Assembly: GCF_001870675.1 (NCBI RefSeq)
Contig: NZ_MEHT01000009.1
Location: forward strand, 124,001 to 188,000
Length of the DNA stretch: 64,000 bases
Source of the DNA: Roseinatronobacter thiooxidans
Lineage (GTDB): Bacteria; Pseudomonadota; Alphaproteobacteria; Rhodobacterales; Rhodobacteraceae
Direction: 5' to 3'
The notes beneath the pieces were generated by a model. The model searched no databases. It saw nothing but the letters and a program-made list of their open reading frames with translations, and was not told the DNA's origin. The number at the start of each line of letters is the position of its first letter. Within the stretch, counting starts at the first letter, position 1. The position numbers and the translations under genes are program-made. Shown here piece after piece: positions 38,458 to 50,167 of this stretch.

Positions 38458-39204
38458 TCATGAGAAATACACGTCTGCCGCAGGGATTGCGCGCAATTCT
38501 TGTGGCATTTGCAGCAGCAATGCGCCCGAGCTGTCTATCCCGGCGAAGGTGCCTTCATATGTCTGGCTGACTGTGCGCGCAATGACCGCTTGACCCAGCC
38601 GCGCGGCGCGGTTCAACCATGCCTGACGGATGGGGGCAAAGCCAAAAGTTGCAAGCTGGTGGTCCCATCTGGCATAGATCGGTGCCAGAATGTCCAGAAA
38701 CGCCTCTGGGGTGGCAAGAATACCTGTCTCGGCCATCAGGCTGACAGGTGGCACTGCGCCTGCCTCGCCCATCGGCGCATGTTGCAGGTTCACACCGATT
38801 CCGATGGCCAGATGGCCCACCTGTGCGCCGTGGCCAATGCTTTCCAGCAAGATACCTGCCAGCTTGCCACCATGCAGCAACACATCATTGGGCCATTTAA
38901 TGGCGAAACTCTCTGGCCGTCCGGTCAGGGTGACAAGCGCTTCATCCAGCGCAAGCGCCGCCACAAAAGACCGCAGCGCCACCTGATCTGGCGGGCCACC
39001 GGGGCGCGACACATAGGTGGCGGCGAAATTGCCCGCAGGGTCACGCCATTCGCGCCCGCGCCGCCCGCGCCCCTTGGTCTGGCGATGTGCCAAAATCCAT
39101 ACGGGGCCGGACAGCGTGGGCGCAATGCGCGCGGCCTCGGCGTTGGTGCTGTCAATTTCGGGCAGGATCACCCGCCCGACGCCGTCTGGCCAGTTACTTG
39201 ACAA
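38458..39204 (-). CDS. birA: Biotin-[acetyl-CoA-carboxylase] ligase
   Basis: BirA activates biotin with ATP and attaches it to carrier lysines, here probably including acetyl-CoA carboxylase and the methylcrotonyl-CoA carboxylase encoded at 58-60 kb. The 248-residue protein is the monofunctional type, with the catalytic domain from the start ([11 protein letters not shown]) and no N-terminal repressor helix-turn-helix. The biotin-binding loop is [10 protein letters not shown], and [20 protein letters not shown] follows. It overlaps the nuoN stop by 11 bp. Confidence 0.94.
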   Translation of the reverse strand: MSSNWPDGVGRVILPEIDSTNAEAARIAPTLSGPVWILAHRQTKGRGRRGREWRDPAGNFAATYVSRPGGPPDQVALRSFVAALALDEALVTLTGRPESFAIKWPNDVLLHGGKLAGILLESIGHGAQVGHLAIGIGVNLQHAPMGEAGAVPPVSLMAETGILATPEAFLDILAPIYARWDHQLATFGFAPIRQAWLNRAARLGQAVIARTVSQTYEGTFAGIDSSGALLLQMPQELRAIPAADVYFS

Positions 39205-40633
39205 GAGCGTTTGCCGCCAGCGCCGCTGCGCCCTCGATCCCGAACAGGTTGATCACCCCCAGAACCATGATCGCAGCCGACGCGACCAGCAATGTCGCTT
39301 GCACAGGGGCGCGCACAGTATCCAGCGGCTCGATCTCCTCGCCGAAATACATGTAATAGACGATGCGCAGATAGTAGAACGCGCCGATTACGGATGCCAC
39401 GACCCCTGCCACGGCAAGCCATGTCATGCCTGCCTCGACCGCGGCCCAAAGCACATAGAATTTGCCAAAGAAGCCCACCAGCGGCGGCACGCCTGCAAGG
39501 CTGAACATCAGCACCAGAAGCGCCAAGGCGCGCAACGGCTCGGCCTTGGAATACTGGCGCAGGCTGTCGATATCGGTCACCGGCTTGCCATCGCGCGACA
39601 TGGTCAGAATAAAGGCGAAGACGCCGATATTCATGGTCACATAAATCGCCATATAGACCAGCATCGCCTGCACACCTTGCGCCGTGCCCGCGGCCAGCCC
39701 GACCAGCGCAAAGCCCATATGGCTGATGGAAGAATAGGCCATCAGCCGCTTGATATTGCGCTGCCCGATAGCCGCAATCGCGCCCACGAACATTGACGCC
39801 GCCGCCAGAAAGGCGATGATCTGTGTCCAGTCACCCGGCACCACGCCAAAGGCTTCATGCACAACCCGCGCGATCAGCGCCATCGCGGCCACTTTTGGCG
39901 CAGTGGCGAAGAATGCGGTCACAGGGGTTGGCGCGCCTTCATAGACATCCGGCGTCCACATATGGAACGGCACCGCAGACACTTTGAAGGCAAGACCGGC
40001 CAGCATAAAGGCCAGCCCCATCAGCAGCCCCACCGACATGCCATCTTCCGAGATGGTGGTGATGATGCCCGCAAACAGCGTTGTGCCCGAATACCCGTAA
40101 GTCAGCGACGCCCCATAAAGCAGCAGGCCAGAGGCCAGCGCGCCAAGGATGAAGTATTTCAAGCCCGCTTCTGTTGACCGCAGAGAGTCGCGGTTCATTG
40201 TGGCGACGACATACAGCGCCAGTGATTGCAGCTCCAACCCCATATACAATGCGATCAGATCGCCTGACGACACCATCAGCATCATCCCCACCACCGACAG
40301 CGCGATCAGGATGGGATACTCGAACCGCAGCAAGTCGCGGGCCGCCAGATAGCTTTGGCCCATGACCAGCACCACTGCCGCCGAAAACAGGATGATCATT
40401 TTCGAGAAATGCGCAAAAGCATCGGCAATATACATGCCGTTAAAGGCGGTTTGCGCCTCTAGCCCTTTGGAACCGGCAAACAGGCCCAAAAGCACCATAA
40501 TCCCTGCGGTTGCCCACAAGATCGGCTCGGCCAGTTTGTCCTTGCCGCCATACACACCCACCATCAGCGCCGCCATGGCGAACAAGGCCAGCACGATTTC
40601 AGGCAGGGCCGTAAAGAGATCAGCTCCGATCAT
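39194..40633 (-). CDS. nuoN: NADH-quinone oxidoreductase subunit N
   Basis: NuoN is one of the three antiporter-like proton-pumping subunits of complex I in the cytoplasmic membrane. The 479-residue protein has about 14 TM helices. Landmarks are the conserved glutamate helix [33 protein letters not shown] with the discontinuous helix, and [16 protein letters not shown]. It is the last nuo gene and is followed at once by birA. Confidence 0.95.
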   Translation of the reverse strand: MIGADLFTALPEIVLALFAMAALMVGVYGGKDKLAEPILWATAGIMVLLGLFAGSKGLEAQTAFNGMYIADAFAHFSKMIILFSAAVVLVMGQSYLAARDLLRFEYPILIALSVVGMMLMVSSGDLIALYMGLELQSLALYVVATMNRDSLRSTEAGLKYFILGALASGLLLYGASLTYGYSGTTLFAGIITTISEDGMSVGLLMGLAFMLAGLAFKVSAVPFHMWTPDVYEGAPTPVTAFFATAPKVAAMALIARVVHEAFGVVPGDWTQIIAFLAAASMFVGAIAAIGQRNIKRLMAYSSISHMGFALVGLAAGTAQGVQAMLVYMAIYVTMNIGVFAFILTMSRDGKPVTDIDSLRQYSKAEPLRALALLVLMFSLAGVPPLVGFFGKFYVLWAAVEAGMTWLAVAGVVASVIGAFYYLRIVYYMYFGEEIEPLDTVRAPVQATLLVASAAIMVLGVINLFGIEGAAALAANALVK

Positions 40634-40644
40634 CGCAAGACCTT

Positions 40645-42186
40645 TCAGTTCTGTGCAAGCTGGGATGCGGCCTCATGGGCCTGCAATGCCAGCGTGTGCC
40701 CGTCAACCAGCGCGGTGACCGAGGGGCCTATAATATCAGTGACAAGGGCGGGATACACCCCAAGGATCAGCGTCATCGCAACCAGCGGCCCGATCAGCAG
40801 CTTTTCGCGGCGGTCCATATCCTTGATGCCTTTCAGCGATTCCTTGATCAACTCGCCCATGACGACGCGGCGGAACAGCCACAGCGCATAGCCTGCCGAC
40901 AAGATCACCCCTGTTGCAGCAAAGAACGCCACCCAAGTGTTGACCTGAAACACGCCCATAAAGGTCAGGAATTCGCCGACAAAGCCAGATGTGCCCGGCA
41001 GGCCGACATTGGCCATGGTGAACAGCAAAAACACCGCCGCATAGACCGGCATTCGGTTGATCAACCCGCCATAGGCCACAATCTCGCGCGTGTGCATACG
41101 GTCATAGATCACACCCACCGCCAAAAACAGCGCGCCAGAAATGAAACCATGGCTGATCATCTGGAAAATCGCGCCGTCCAGCCCTTGCTGGTTGGCCGCG
41201 AAAATACCCATGGTTACAAAGCCCATATGCGCAACCGAGGAATAGGCGATCAGCTTTTTCATATCCTCTTGCATCAAGGCCACAAGCGATGTGTAGACAA
41301 TCGCAATCGCCGACAGCCACAGCACCAGCGGCGCGAAAATGTCGCTTGCCACAGGGAACATCGGCAGCGAGAAGCGCAGGAACCCATAGCCGCCCATCTT
41401 CAGCAGCACTGCCGCCAGAATGACCGACCCCGCGGTGGGGGCCTGAACATGGGCATCGGGCAGCCATGTATGCACCGGCCACATGGGCATCTTCACTGCG
41501 AAAGACGCGAAAAAGGCCAGCCACAGCAGCGTTTGCATACCCCCCAACACCTGCCAGCCCATCAGGCTGAAGCTTTCAGTGCTGAACTGGTGTTGCAGCA
41601 GTGTCGGAATATCCGTCGTGCCTGCATCCACATACATGGCGATCATCGCAACCAGCATCAGAACCGATCCGAGGAAGGTATACAGGAAGAACTTGAACGC
41701 CGCATAGATGCGGTCCTTGCCGCCCCAGATGCCGATGATCAGGAACATCGGGATCAGACCCGCCTCGAAGAACAGGTAGAACAGCACCAGATCAAGTGCT
41801 GTGAACACACCGATCATCAGCGTTTCCAGCAGCAGAAACGCGATCATGTAATCCTTCACGCGGTGCGTGACATTCCAGCACGCGCCGATGGTGATCGGCA
41901 TCAGGAAGGTTGTCAGCATCACAAACAGGATCGAGATACCATCGACCCCCATCTTGTAGCTGAACCCCATGATCCAGTCATGTTCTTCGACAAACTGGAA
42001 GCCGGTATCTTGCGGGTCAAACCCCACCAGCAGGATCAGCGAGGCGGCAAAAGTCGCCAGCGTGGCAACAAGTGCCACCCATTTGGCATTGCTTTGCGCC
42101 GCCTCATCCTCGCCGCGCAGGAAAATCGCCAATATGGCGGCAGCAATCGCGGGGGTGAATGTGATAATGGACAGAAGGTTCAACAT
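40645..42186 (-). CDS. nuoM: NADH-quinone oxidoreductase subunit M
   Basis: NuoM is an antiporter-like proton-translocating subunit of complex I. The 513-residue product starts [20 protein letters not shown]. The key glutamate is in [20 protein letters not shown], and lysine-bearing helices include [23 protein letters not shown], here truncated for display, and [14 protein letters not shown]. The frame stays open to 42372 antisense-like into nuoL, but ATG at 42186 overlaps the nuoL stop by one base (TGATG) and gives the correct N-terminus. Confidence 0.95.
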   Translation of the reverse strand: MLNLLSIITFTPAIAAAILAIFLRGEDEAAQSNAKWVALVATLATFAASLILLVGFDPQDTGFQFVEEHDWIMGFSYKMGVDGISILFVMLTTFLMPITIGACWNVTHRVKDYMIAFLLLETLMIGVFTALDLVLFYLFFEAGLIPMFLIIGIWGGKDRIYAAFKFFLYTFLGSVLMLVAMIAMYVDAGTTDIPTLLQHQFSTESFSLMGWQVLGGMQTLLWLAFFASFAVKMPMWPVHTWLPDAHVQAPTAGSVILAAVLLKMGGYGFLRFSLPMFPVASDIFAPLVLWLSAIAIVYTSLVALMQEDMKKLIAYSSVAHMGFVTMGIFAANQQGLDGAIFQMISHGFISGALFLAVGVIYDRMHTREIVAYGGLINRMPVYAAVFLLFTMANVGLPGTSGFVGEFLTFMGVFQVNTWVAFFAATGVILSAGYALWLFRRVVMGELIKESLKGIKDMDRREKLLIGPLVAMTLILGVYPALVTDIIGPSVTALVDGHTLALQAHEAASQLAQN

Positions 42187-44150
42187 CAGTTTGCCCCCCC
42201 TGTCAGCGTGACAAAGGTTACGATCACGACAATCCCCAGAACCATTGCAAAAGCGTAGTGGAACACGAAGCCGGATTGCGCGCGTCCGGCCAGTTTGGTG
42301 AAGAAGGGCACAATCCCCATCGCAAGCCCGTTGATGCCCCCGTCGATGACAGCGCCATCGCCTTTCTTCCACAAAAACCGGCCAAGGAATTTCGCAGGGC
42401 GCACGAACAGGAACTCGTACATCTCATCGAAATACCATTTGTTCAGCAAGAACTGGTACGCGCCGGGGAAAGTCTGGGCCAGCCGCTTGGGCAGCGATGT
42501 GTCGCGGATATAGAACATATAGGCCAGCCCCAAACCCAGCAGCATGGCAATGAAGGGCGACACCTTGACCCATGCAGGCACATAATGCGCTTGGGTGACA
42601 AGATCGTTGCCTTCAGCCATGAAGATGGCCGCGCCGAAATAGTCACGCACTTGTTCAGTGGACCCGAAAAACGGCCCATAGAACACCATGCCTGCCAGAA
42701 CCGACCCCACCGCCAGAACCGCCAGCGGCACCAGCATGACAGTCGGGCTTTCATGGGCATGTTCATGGGTGTGTTTGTTGCCGCGCGGACTGCCCCAGAA
42801 GGTCAGGAACATCAGCCGCCAGCTGTAGAAACTGGTCATAAAGGCCGCAGCAACCAAGGCCCAGAACGCATAGCCGGCACCCGCAGCAAAGGTCGATTCA
42901 ATGATCGCATCTTTCGACACAAAGCCAGCAAAGCCGATCATTGTCAGCGGAATGCCCACACCCGTAATCGCCAATGTGCCGATCAGCATGGCATAGAATG
43001 TGTAGGGCATCTTGTCTTTCAGCCCGCCATAATTGCGCATGTCCTGTTCGTGGTGCATGCCGTGAATGACAGACCCTGCGCCCAAAAACAGCATCGCCTT
43101 AAAGAACGCATGTGTCAGCAGGTGGAACATGGCCACCGAATAGACCCCCACACCAGCTGCCACAAACATGAAGCCCAGCTGCGAACAGGTCGAATAAGCG
43201 ATCACGCGCTTGATGTCGTTTTGCACAAGGCCCACGGTTGCCGCAAACAGTGCCGTCATCGCGCCGATGAACACCACAAAGGCCATCACTTGGGGCGTGT
43301 ATTCCATCAGCGGCGACATACGCGCGACCAAGAACACACCCGCTGTCACCATCGTGGCCGCATGGATCAGCGCCGATACAGGTGTTGGCCCTTCCATCGC
43401 ATCGGGCAGCCATGTGTGCAGGAACAATTGCGCCGATTTGCCCATTGCACCCACAAACAGCAAAAACGCAATCAGGTTGGCCGCGTTCCAATCCGTCCAC
43501 AGGAAGCTGACAGTTGTTTCCGCCAGCATGGGGGCTGCCGCGAACAGGTCGTCATACTGGATGGAATCGACCAGAAAATAGATGATCATCAGCGCAAGGA
43601 TCAGCCCCATATCGCCCACACGGTTGACGATAAACGCTTTCATTGCCGCCGCGCCCGCAGATTGCTTGCGGAAATAAAACCCGATCAGCAGGTAAGAGGC
43701 CAGACCCACACCTTCCCAGCCAAAGAACAGTTGCACAAGGTTATCGGCTGTCACCAGCATCAGCATGGCAAAGGTGAACAGCGACAGATACGCGAAAAAG
43801 CGCGGACGGTAGCTCTCATTCTCGCGGAAATTGTCGTCATGCGCCATATAGCCAAAGCTATACAGATGCACGAGCGCCGAAACTGTGGTGATCACGATCA
43901 GCATCACAGCCGTCAGCCGGTCCAGCCGGATCGCCCAATCGCCCACAAGCGAGCCTGAATCGATCCAGCGCATCAGCGTGATTTGCTGTACAGACCCGTC
44001 ATGAGTCAGGAAAATCACCCATGACAGCAGCGCCGACAGCATCAACAGGCCCGTCGCCACAATCTGGGCAGGCCGCTCGCCAATCGCGCGCCAGAACAGC
44101 CCGGCAATGATCGCGCCAAGCAGCGGGGCCAGAAGAACAGTTACAGCCAT
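42186..44150 (-). CDS. nuoL: NADH-quinone oxidoreductase subunit L
   Basis: NuoL is the distal proton-pumping subunit of complex I, with the long lateral helix at its C-terminus. The 654-residue length suits about 16 TM helices. Typical segments are [19 protein letters not shown] with the conserved Glu, the [20 protein letters not shown] helix, and [14 protein letters not shown]. The lateral helix and terminal TM are seen after [11 protein letters not shown]. It lies four bases after the nuoK stop. Confidence 0.95.
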   Translation of the reverse strand: MAVTVLLAPLLGAIIAGLFWRAIGERPAQIVATGLLMLSALLSWVIFLTHDGSVQQITLMRWIDSGSLVGDWAIRLDRLTAVMLIVITTVSALVHLYSFGYMAHDDNFRENESYRPRFFAYLSLFTFAMLMLVTADNLVQLFFGWEGVGLASYLLIGFYFRKQSAGAAAMKAFIVNRVGDMGLILALMIIYFLVDSIQYDDLFAAAPMLAETTVSFLWTDWNAANLIAFLLFVGAMGKSAQLFLHTWLPDAMEGPTPVSALIHAATMVTAGVFLVARMSPLMEYTPQVMAFVVFIGAMTALFAATVGLVQNDIKRVIAYSTCSQLGFMFVAAGVGVYSVAMFHLLTHAFFKAMLFLGAGSVIHGMHHEQDMRNYGGLKDKMPYTFYAMLIGTLAITGVGIPLTMIGFAGFVSKDAIIESTFAAGAGYAFWALVAAAFMTSFYSWRLMFLTFWGSPRGNKHTHEHAHESPTVMLVPLAVLAVGSVLAGMVFYGPFFGSTEQVRDYFGAAIFMAEGNDLVTQAHYVPAWVKVSPFIAMLLGLGLAYMFYIRDTSLPKRLAQTFPGAYQFLLNKWYFDEMYEFLFVRPAKFLGRFLWKKGDGAVIDGGINGLAMGIVPFFTKLAGRAQSGFVFHYAFAMVLGIVVIVTFVTLTGGAN

Positions 44151-44154
44151 CCGC

Positions 44155-44463
44155 TTAGCCTTTCATCACATTGACGTCTTCGACGTCGATCGTGCCACGG
44201 TTGCGGAAGAAGCACACCAGAATGGCCAGCCCGATGGCTGCCTCGGCAGCCGCGACGGTCAGCACAAACATGGTGAAAACCTGCCCCACCAGATCATTCA
44301 GGAAAGACGAGAAGGCGACCAGATTGATATTCACCGACAACAGCATCAATTCTATCGACATCAGGATGATGATGATATTCTTGCGGTTCAGGAATATCCC
44401 GAAAATGCCGATGACGAACAGCGCCGCCGCCACGGTCAGGTAATGTTCAAGTCCAACCATCAA
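44155..44463 (-). CDS. nuoK: NADH-quinone oxidoreductase subunit K
   Basis: NuoK is a small three-TM subunit (102 residues, MrpC-like) in the proton path of complex I. The second helix carries the conserved membrane glutamate in [11 protein letters not shown], and the third has the second glutamate in [11 protein letters not shown]. The ribosome-binding site GAGGG precedes a double ATG, so either methionine could start the protein. Confidence 0.95.
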   Translation of the reverse strand: MMVGLEHYLTVAAALFVIGIFGIFLNRKNIIIILMSIELMLLSVNINLVAFSSFLNDLVGQVFTMFVLTVAAAEAAIGLAILVCFFRNRGTIDVEDVNVMKG

Positions 44464-44530
44464 GGTCCCTCGTTTTCCGTTTATGCGGGGCCACTTGCGG
44501 ACCCTCGTTCTTCCAGTTGCAGCGCAGGGC

Positions 44531-45148
44531 CTAGCCCAGCCCCTGCCCCGGTTTGACGTCCTTCAGCTCCATCGCCTTGGCGGGGTCGCGGTGCATCTGC
44601 GCCACGACATCCTGACGCTTCACATTCTTGCGGTGGCGCAGGGTCAGTACAATGGCGCCAATCATCGCCACCAGCAGGATCAGACCAGAGACCTGAAACA
44701 ACAGGAAATACTGGTCATAAATGATCATGCCCAAGGCTTTGGTGTTGTGCATCTCGGCCAGATCAGGTGTGGGGGCCTGACGCAGCGCACGCGCGCCCTC
44801 TGCTTCCTGCCAAGACCCGAACAGCAGCGCCATCTGCATCAGCAGCACAATCCCGACAATACTTGCAATCGGGAAATAGCGCGCCATCTCGCCTTTCAGC
44901 GCGGCGAAATCCACATCCAGCATCATCACCACGAACAGGAACAACACCGCGACAGCACCCACATAGACGATGATCAGCAGCATGGCGATGAATTCCGCCC
45001 CCAGCAGCACGAACAGACCCGCCGCCGAGAGAAAGGTTAAAATCAGCCACAGCACCGAATGCACCGGATTGCGCGAGATGGTGACAAGAAACCCCGCGCT
45101 TAGCAGCGTTACGGCGAAGGCGTAAAATGTGATATCGGTAATCCCCAT
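44531..45148 (-). CDS. nuoJ: NADH-quinone oxidoreductase subunit J
   Basis: NuoJ is a five-TM membrane subunit of complex I whose third helix undergoes a pi-bulge conformational change during turnover. The 205-residue protein begins [37 protein letters not shown] is the conserved third helix. GAGGG lies close before ATG at 45148, while the frame is open upstream to 45211. It is separated from nuoI by about 96 bp, which contains no other gene. Confidence 0.93.
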   Translation of the reverse strand: MGITDITFYAFAVTLLSAGFLVTISRNPVHSVLWLILTFLSAAGLFVLLGAEFIAMLLIIVYVGAVAVLFLFVVMMLDVDFAALKGEMARYFPIASIVGIVLLMQMALLFGSWQEAEGARALRQAPTPDLAEMHNTKALGMIIYDQYFLLFQVSGLILLVAMIGAIVLTLRHRKNVKRQDVVAQMHRDPAKAMELKDVKPGQGLG

Positions 45149-45244
45149 GTCCCTCGGGTTTCCTTTTGTCGTGTCAGGCACACTGGCGCGCCCGGTGTCA
45201 TTCATGCGCAACGCAGTGCCGGGCTTGACCCGGCACCTCTGCGC

Positions 45245-45736
45245 TTATCGGTAGGGCGCGTCAATCTCCAGATTGCGCGCGATCTGGGCTTCCCAGCGAT
45301 CGCCATTCTCCAAAAGCTTCGTCTTGTCGTAAAACAGCTCTTCGCGCGTCTCGGATGCGAATTCGAAATTCGGCCCCTCGACAATCGCATCCACTGGGCA
45401 GGCTTCCTGACAAAAACCGCAATAGATGCATTTTGTCATGTCAATGTCATAGCGGGTTGTGCGGCGCGAGCCATCCTCGCGCGGCTCTGCATCGATGGTG
45501 ATCGCCTGCGCGGGGCACACGGCTTCGCACAGCTTGCACGCGATGCAGCGCTCCTCGCCATTGGGGTAGCGGCGCAGCGCATGTTCGCCACGAAACCGCG
45601 GGCTGAGTGGCCCTTTTTCATGCGGGTAGTTCAACGTGGGTTTAGGGGCGACAAAATATTTCATGCCCAATCCAAACCCGCGGATGAAATCCGTCATCAA
45701 GGCGTATTTTATCGCGCGGTTCCAGTCAAAACCCAT
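45245..45736 (-). CDS. nuoI: NADH-quinone oxidoreductase subunit I
   Basis: NuoI is the TYKY-type ferredoxin of the connecting arm, carrying clusters N6a and N6b that pass electrons toward NuoB. The 163-residue protein has two 4Fe-4S motifs, [12 protein letters not shown] and [12 protein letters not shown], in the middle. The N-terminal amphipathic stretch ([28 protein letters not shown]) is typical, but cited here only by position 25-52. nuoH ends three bases before its ATG. Confidence 0.96.
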   Translation of the reverse strand: MGFDWNRAIKYALMTDFIRGFGLGMKYFVAPKPTLNYPHEKGPLSPRFRGEHALRRYPNGEERCIACKLCEAVCPAQAITIDAEPREDGSRRTTRYDIDMTKCIYCGFCQEACPVDAIVEGPNFEFASETREELFYDKTKLLENGDRWEAQIARNLEIDAPYR

Positions 45737-45739
45737 AGC

Positions 45740-46777
45740 TTACCCTCCCACAGCCCAGCGGGCCCAGAAGCCGCCAAGCACTTCAAATTTTGCAAGGAAT
45801 GAGATCAGCACGACCCAAGCCAGCGAGAATGGCAGAAACACTTTCCAGCCGATCCGCATCAATTGGTCATAGCGGTAGCGCGGCACGATCGCTTTAACCA
45901 TGGCGAACATGAAAAAGAAGAACGCCATTTTCAGGAACATCCAGTGGAACCCGTCGGGCAGGCCCGGAATGGGCGACAACCAGCCCCCGAAGAACAACAG
46001 CGACATCAGTGCGCACATCAGGAAGATGGCGATATATTCACCCGCCATGAACAGCAGATAGGGGGTTGAACCGTATTCGACCATAAACCCTGCCACCAGT
46101 TCCGATTCCGCTTCGGGCAGATCGAAAGGCGGGCGGTTGGTTTCGGCCAGCGCGCTGACAAAGAACAGCACCACCATTGGCAGATGCGGCAGCCAGTACC
46201 AGCCCAGCATGCCATAGCCTGTATCCTGCGCGCCGACGATTGCCCCGAAATTCATGCTGCCGGTCGAGATGATCACCCCGATGATGATCAGACCCAGCGA
46301 CACTTCGTAAGAAATCATCTGTGCGGCCGATCGCAGCGAGCCAAGAAACGCGTATTTCGAGTTCGAGGCCCACCCCCCCATGATCACGCCGTACACTTCA
46401 AGGCTGGCAATCGCAAAAACGAACAGGATCGCCACATTGATATCAGCCAGAACCCAGCCGTCATTGAACGGGATCACGGCCCAGGCCAGCATGGCCAGAA
46501 CGAAGCTCAGCAAAGGGGCTAGGAAATACACGGGCCGGTCGACGCCGGCAGGAATAACCACTTCCTTGACCACGAATTTCAGCGCATCCGCGAATGTTTG
46601 CAACAGCCCCCAAGGGCCGACGACATTCGGCCCGCGCCGCATCTGCACGGCCGCCCAGACCTTGCGGTCGGCATAGACCAGAAAGATCAGACTGATCATC
46701 ACGAAGCCCACCACCAGCAATGATTGCGCCGCAATCAGCACGGTGATTCCCAGTCCGGTTTGCAGAAACTCTGTCAT
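45740..46777 (-). CDS. nuoH: NADH-quinone oxidoreductase subunit H
   Basis: NuoH is the eight-TM subunit that forms the quinone entry channel at the membrane-arm interface. The 345-residue protein shows [20 protein letters not shown] near residue 33, [23 protein letters not shown] in the middle and [20 protein letters not shown], all complex I signatures; the glutamates in the last segment line the quinone channel. A lipoprotein gene separates it from nuoG. Confidence 0.96.
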   Translation of the reverse strand: MTEFLQTGLGITVLIAAQSLLVVGFVMISLIFLVYADRKVWAAVQMRRGPNVVGPWGLLQTFADALKFVVKEVVIPAGVDRPVYFLAPLLSFVLAMLAWAVIPFNDGWVLADINVAILFVFAIASLEVYGVIMGGWASNSKYAFLGSLRSAAQMISYEVSLGLIIIGVIISTGSMNFGAIVGAQDTGYGMLGWYWLPHLPMVVLFFVSALAETNRPPFDLPEAESELVAGFMVEYGSTPYLLFMAGEYIAIFLMCALMSLLFFGGWLSPIPGLPDGFHWMFLKMAFFFFMFAMVKAIVPRYRYDQLMRIGWKVFLPFSLAWVVLISFLAKFEVLGGFWARWAVGG

Positions 46778-46792
46778 TCGTCCCTCAATTCC

Positions 46793-47209
46793 TCACACCG
46801 TGGGGATGCCTTGTTCCCGGCAATCATCCACAATCACTTCGGCATCCAGATTGCGCATGCCCGCTGGCAGATCGGGCGAGATGACAAAGCCGCCATCCCC
46901 TTCCCAGATATCCCCCGAACGGCCAACATTTGTGCGCACATGCTGTGCAAAACCGTATCCGCGAATTAACGTATATTGCGCCGCAGCACAACGCGCATAG
47001 GCGACAACATCTGCCCTGTCGCGCGCACCGCGCATCCGCACGATGAAACTGACTGTATTCGCGTCCAGCAGTTGTGTTTGCACGCCAAGATACTCTGCCC
47101 CCTCAGGCGCAGAGAGTGCAGCACGCGCGCCTGTCGCCTCGGAAGAACAGCCCGTCAGCCCGCCAAAGGCGAGCAGGGCCAGACCGTAGGGGAAAAGGGC
47201 GCGCGCCAT
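46793..47209 (-). CDS. Small lipoprotein of unknown function within the nuo operon
   Basis: The 138-residue protein has a short signal and lipobox: MARALFPYGLALLAFGGLTGC with Cys21, followed by Ser-Ser, which favours outer-membrane sorting. The mature part is small and soluble, with three further cysteines but no known motif. It sits between nuoG and nuoH on the same strand with tight spacing, so it is co-transcribed with complex I. GTG at 47212 could extend it by one residue. Its role, if any, in complex I is unknown; I do not recognise a family. Confidence 0.75.
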   Translation of the reverse strand: MARALFPYGLALLAFGGLTGCSSEATGARAALSAPEGAEYLGVQTQLLDANTVSFIVRMRGARDRADVVAYARCAAAQYTLIRGYGFAQHVRTNVGRSGDIWEGDGGFVISPDLPAGMRNLDAEVIVDDCREQGIPTV

Positions 47210-47214
47210 CACGA

Positions 47215-49227
47215 CTACTCTGCCGCCAAAGGCGCGTGCTGGCGCTGCTTGGCCAAGGCCGACAATTCCGCCATCAGGCTAGAGGCGCGGGCAATCGGGT
47301 TGGTCAGGTAGAAATCGGTGATCGCGTTGCGGAAATCCGCCTTGCCCAAGCTTCCGGTTTCCAGCGCCTGCCATTCATTTTCCGCAACCACATCAATATC
47401 TGCCAGATGCGGATGCGCCGCTGTCAGGTGTTTGCGCAATTCGCCAATGCTGTCGAAGGGCAGTTTCGCCCCCATCTCGCCCGAGAGTGCGCGCAGGATG
47501 GCCCAGTTTTCTTTCGCCTCGCCCGGTGCGAACCCAGCACGCAGGGCCAGTTGCGGGCGGCCTTCGGTGTTGACGAACAGGCCCGGTTCTTCGGTATAGG
47601 CAGACCCCGGCAGGATAATATCGGCCCTATGCGCGCCGCGGTCGCCATGGCTGCCCTGATAGATCACGAACGCGCCCGGCGCGATGTCGATCTCATCCGC
47701 GCCAAGGTTATAGATGACCTCAGCGCCCTCGGTTGCAGCCGTGATACCGCCCTCGGTGGTGCAGCCGATATCCATCGCCCCAACCCGAGATGCCGCAACA
47801 TGCAACACCAACAGGGCCGCACCCGTCGCCTTGCACAGGGCCATTGCCTGCGCCAGAACGGCTGCGCCATCTGCCTCTCGCAAGGCACCCTGACCAATGA
47901 TCACAACGCTCTCGTCCTCGCGCGCCTCGGCGTTGGAGACCAGCTTTTCCAGCGCTGCGCGATCGGTGCCCAAATGGGCATACTCATAAGTCAGGTCCGC
48001 CGCCGCGCCCACCAGCGCAACATCGGCCCCCGCCAGCCATGCCTTGCGGATGCGCGCGTTCAGAACCGGCGCTTCGTGGCGCGGGTTTGTGCCGATCAGC
48101 CAGATCCGGCTTGCGGTGTCGATATCCTCGATTGTTGCAGTTCCGACATAGGCCGAACGATTGCCAGCGGGCAGTTTCGCGCCATCAGTGCGGCACTCGA
48201 CCACGCCGCCCTGCCCCTCGACCAGCAGTTTCAGCGCATAGGCCGCCTCGGTCGAGACAAGATCGCCCACAAGCCCTGCGATTTTCTTGCCCTTCATCGC
48301 GGCCGCGACCGCCGACAGCGCATCTGGCCAAGATGCGGGGCGCAACTTGCCATTCTCGCGGATATAGGGCCGGTCCAGACGCTGGCGCCGCAGCCCGTCC
48401 CAGACATAGCGCGACTTGTCCGACAGCCATTCTTCATTCACCCCGTCATGGTTACGCGGCAAAATGCGCATGACTTCGCGCCCTTTGGTATCGACACGGA
48501 TGTTCGAGCCGAGCGCATCCATCACATCGATGGTTTCATGCTTGGTCAATTCCCAAGGCCGCGCGGTAAAGCTGTAGGGTTTTGAGACCAGCGCGCCTAC
48601 GGGGCAAAGATCGACAATATTGCCCACCATCTCGGATTCGATCAATGCGCCCAGATAGGTGGTGATCTCGGCATCCTCGCCGCGTCCGGTCTGGCCCATG
48701 ACGGTCTGGCCTGCAACTTCGGTTGTGAAGCGCACGCAGCGGGTGCAGGAAATACAGCGCGTCATATGGGTTTCAACCAGCGGGCCAAGCTGCAAATCCT
48801 CGGTCGCGCGTTTGGGTTCGCGGTAGCGCGAGAAATCGACGCCATAGGCCATGGCCTGATCTTGCAGATCGCATTCGCCGCCCTGATCGCAGATCGGGCA
48901 ATCCAGCGGGTGGTTGATCAACAAGAACTCCATCACGCCTTCGCGGGCCTTTTTGACCATGGGCGAGTTGGTCTTGATGACAGGCGGCTGCCCCTCCGGG
49001 CCGGGGCGCAGATCCTTGACCTGCATGGCGCAACTGGCGGCGGGCTTGGGCGGGCCGCCCACAACCTCGACCAGACACATGCGGCAATTGCCTGCAATCG
49101 ACAGGCGTTCATGGTAGCAAAAGCGCGGAATCTCGACCCCTGCTTCTTCGCAAGCCTGAATCAATGTCATCTCTGGCGGGACTTCTATATCCTTGCCGTC
49201 GATGATGATTTTACGCAAATTGGACAT
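47215..49227 (-). CDS. nuoG: NADH-quinone oxidoreductase subunit G
   Basis: NuoG is the large Fe-S subunit of the peripheral arm. The 670-residue protein begins with a 2Fe-2S domain (CRMCLVEV), then the His/Cys 4Fe-4S site ([15 protein letters not shown]) and a second 4Fe-4S motif [10 protein letters not shown]. The long C-terminal part is the inactive molybdopterin-oxidoreductase-like fold. I do not see the extra N7-cluster CxxCxxxC motif, so N7 is probably absent as in many alphaproteobacteria. ATG at 49227 has a GGGAGAGG ribosome-binding site. Confidence 0.95.
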   Translation of the reverse strand: MSNLRKIIIDGKDIEVPPEMTLIQACEEAGVEIPRFCYHERLSIAGNCRMCLVEVVGGPPKPAASCAMQVKDLRPGPEGQPPVIKTNSPMVKKAREGVMEFLLINHPLDCPICDQGGECDLQDQAMAYGVDFSRYREPKRATEDLQLGPLVETHMTRCISCTRCVRFTTEVAGQTVMGQTGRGEDAEITTYLGALIESEMVGNIVDLCPVGALVSKPYSFTARPWELTKHETIDVMDALGSNIRVDTKGREVMRILPRNHDGVNEEWLSDKSRYVWDGLRRQRLDRPYIRENGKLRPASWPDALSAVAAAMKGKKIAGLVGDLVSTEAAYALKLLVEGQGGVVECRTDGAKLPAGNRSAYVGTATIEDIDTASRIWLIGTNPRHEAPVLNARIRKAWLAGADVALVGAAADLTYEYAHLGTDRAALEKLVSNAEAREDESVVIIGQGALREADGAAVLAQAMALCKATGAALLVLHVAASRVGAMDIGCTTEGGITAATEGAEVIYNLGADEIDIAPGAFVIYQGSHGDRGAHRADIILPGSAYTEEPGLFVNTEGRPQLALRAGFAPGEAKENWAILRALSGEMGAKLPFDSIGELRKHLTAAHPHLADIDVVAENEWQALETGSLGKADFRNAITDFYLTNPIARASSLMAELSALAKQRQHAPLAAE

Positions 49228-49229
49228 TC

Positions 49230-49661
49230 TTACCTCTCCCGCAACTGGCGGCCTAGCGCAGAGCGTTCGGCGATCTGGGCGCGCGCAAAGGCGCAAACGG
49301 ATGATTCGTCATCAGGGGTGACACCTTCGCGCTGCAAATGCGCTTTGACGATACCTTCCAGACGCGCTTGTTCCTGCTTGTCTTCGACAAAAGCTTCGAT
49401 CTGTTCGCGGCTGAACCCAAGGTTTCGCGCGCGGTTATAAAGTGACAGAAAATATGTGACCCGGGACAGCCTGCCCGGCGGGCTGACAGCGGGGCAGGTA
49501 TCGACCACATGTTTGATAAGCGCGGCAGTGAACAGGCCATTATAGATTTCCGGCGTGTTGCGCAGCGTGTCATTGACCTGCGCCTGTGTCGTGGCCACCC
49601 CCGCCATTGCAGAGCCGGTAAGCAGAATTGCTGTCGTCAAGCCAAGCATATGCAGTTTCAT
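49230..49661 (-). CDS. Secreted DUF5333-like protein in the nuo operon
   Basis: The 143-residue protein has the signal peptide [20 protein letters not shown] followed by a helical domain ([53 protein letters not shown]) and two cysteines, one in the middle and one in [10 protein letters not shown]. It matches my memory of the DUF5333 family found in Rhodobacterales nuo operons. A longer frame to 49937 is antisense-like noise. Its ATG overlaps the upstream gene's stop by four bases, and nuoG starts two bases after its own stop. The function is unknown, probably periplasmic. Confidence 0.8.
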   Translation of the reverse strand: MKLHMLGLTTAILLTGSAMAGVATTQAQVNDTLRNTPEIYNGLFTAALIKHVVDTCPAVSPPGRLSRVTYFLSLYNRARNLGFSREQIEAFVEDKQEQARLEGIVKAHLQREGVTPDDESSVCAFARAQIAERSALGRQLRER

Positions 49662-50164
49662 TGTGCTAACTCCGTCGCGGCAGTGCAAGACCGCCGCTTC
49701 CATAACGCCGCCTCGGCCAGCCAGTCCCAACCAAACGCATGCGCGCTGGCCCCATGGGCGCGCAGATGCTCCAGCCGGTCCAACCCCTCGGCGAGTGTCG
49801 GGCGGTGCCCTTGTGGCACCCACCACATGACAAAATGCAGCGCATCCAGCGCCTCGAACCAAGACGCGCGCCGCGCGTAGAACTGGCGGTGCACTGTGTT
49901 CCAGACGAACTGTTCCAAGGATGCGACATCTGTCCACACCGTCAGGTTGGCCACGAATTGCGGATCACCTGCAATGCAATTTTCGGTGTTGCCACTGCCC
50001 GGCGCACCCGACCCTTCCATCATCCAGACAAAGCCCGGCATACGCTTGCCCAGCCCGTTGACCTGATCCAGCGCGCCCATGAATTCGGCCACGCGCGGGT
50101 CGTCTGTCGGGGCAAGCAAGCGCCCGACATTCAACTGTGCAAGATGGTGGCCTGTCTGTGTCAT
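49658..50164 (-). CDS. DUF3291 domain protein in the nuo operon
   Basis: The 168-residue cytoplasmic protein matches the DUF3291 pattern: HLAQLNVGRLLAPTDDPRVAEF at the start, then NLTVWTDVASLEQFVWNTVH and HFVMWWVPQGHRPTLAEGLDRLEHL. The fold is the dimeric alpha/beta barrel related to antibiotic-biosynthesis monooxygenases, but no catalytic activity is assigned. It is wedged between nuoF and the DUF5333-like gene with three-base and overlapping junctions, so it is part of the operon. Confidence 0.82.
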   Translation of the reverse strand: MTQTGHHLAQLNVGRLLAPTDDPRVAEFMGALDQVNGLGKRMPGFVWMMEGSGAPGSGNTENCIAGDPQFVANLTVWTDVASLEQFVWNTVHRQFYARRASWFEALDALHFVMWWVPQGHRPTLAEGLDRLEHLRAHGASAHAFGWDWLAEAALWKRRSCTAATELAQ

Positions 50165-50167
50165 GGG

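Noticed and set aside
40675-42258. Plus-strand ORF of 527 codons opposite nuoM
   Set aside because: Same reason as the nuoL shadow: antisense to a certain gene, low-complexity Gln/His/Arg-rich product.
42258-43958. Plus-strand ORF of 566 codons opposite nuoL
   Set aside because: Its Gln/His/Arg-rich composition is the reverse-complement shadow of a hydrophobic membrane-protein gene; no start signal or known motif.
49662-49937. N-terminal extension of the DUF5333-like protein
   Set aside because: The added residues are Arg/Ala/Gly-rich and antisense-like, they cover the DUF3291 gene, and ATG at 49661 starts a proper signal peptide.
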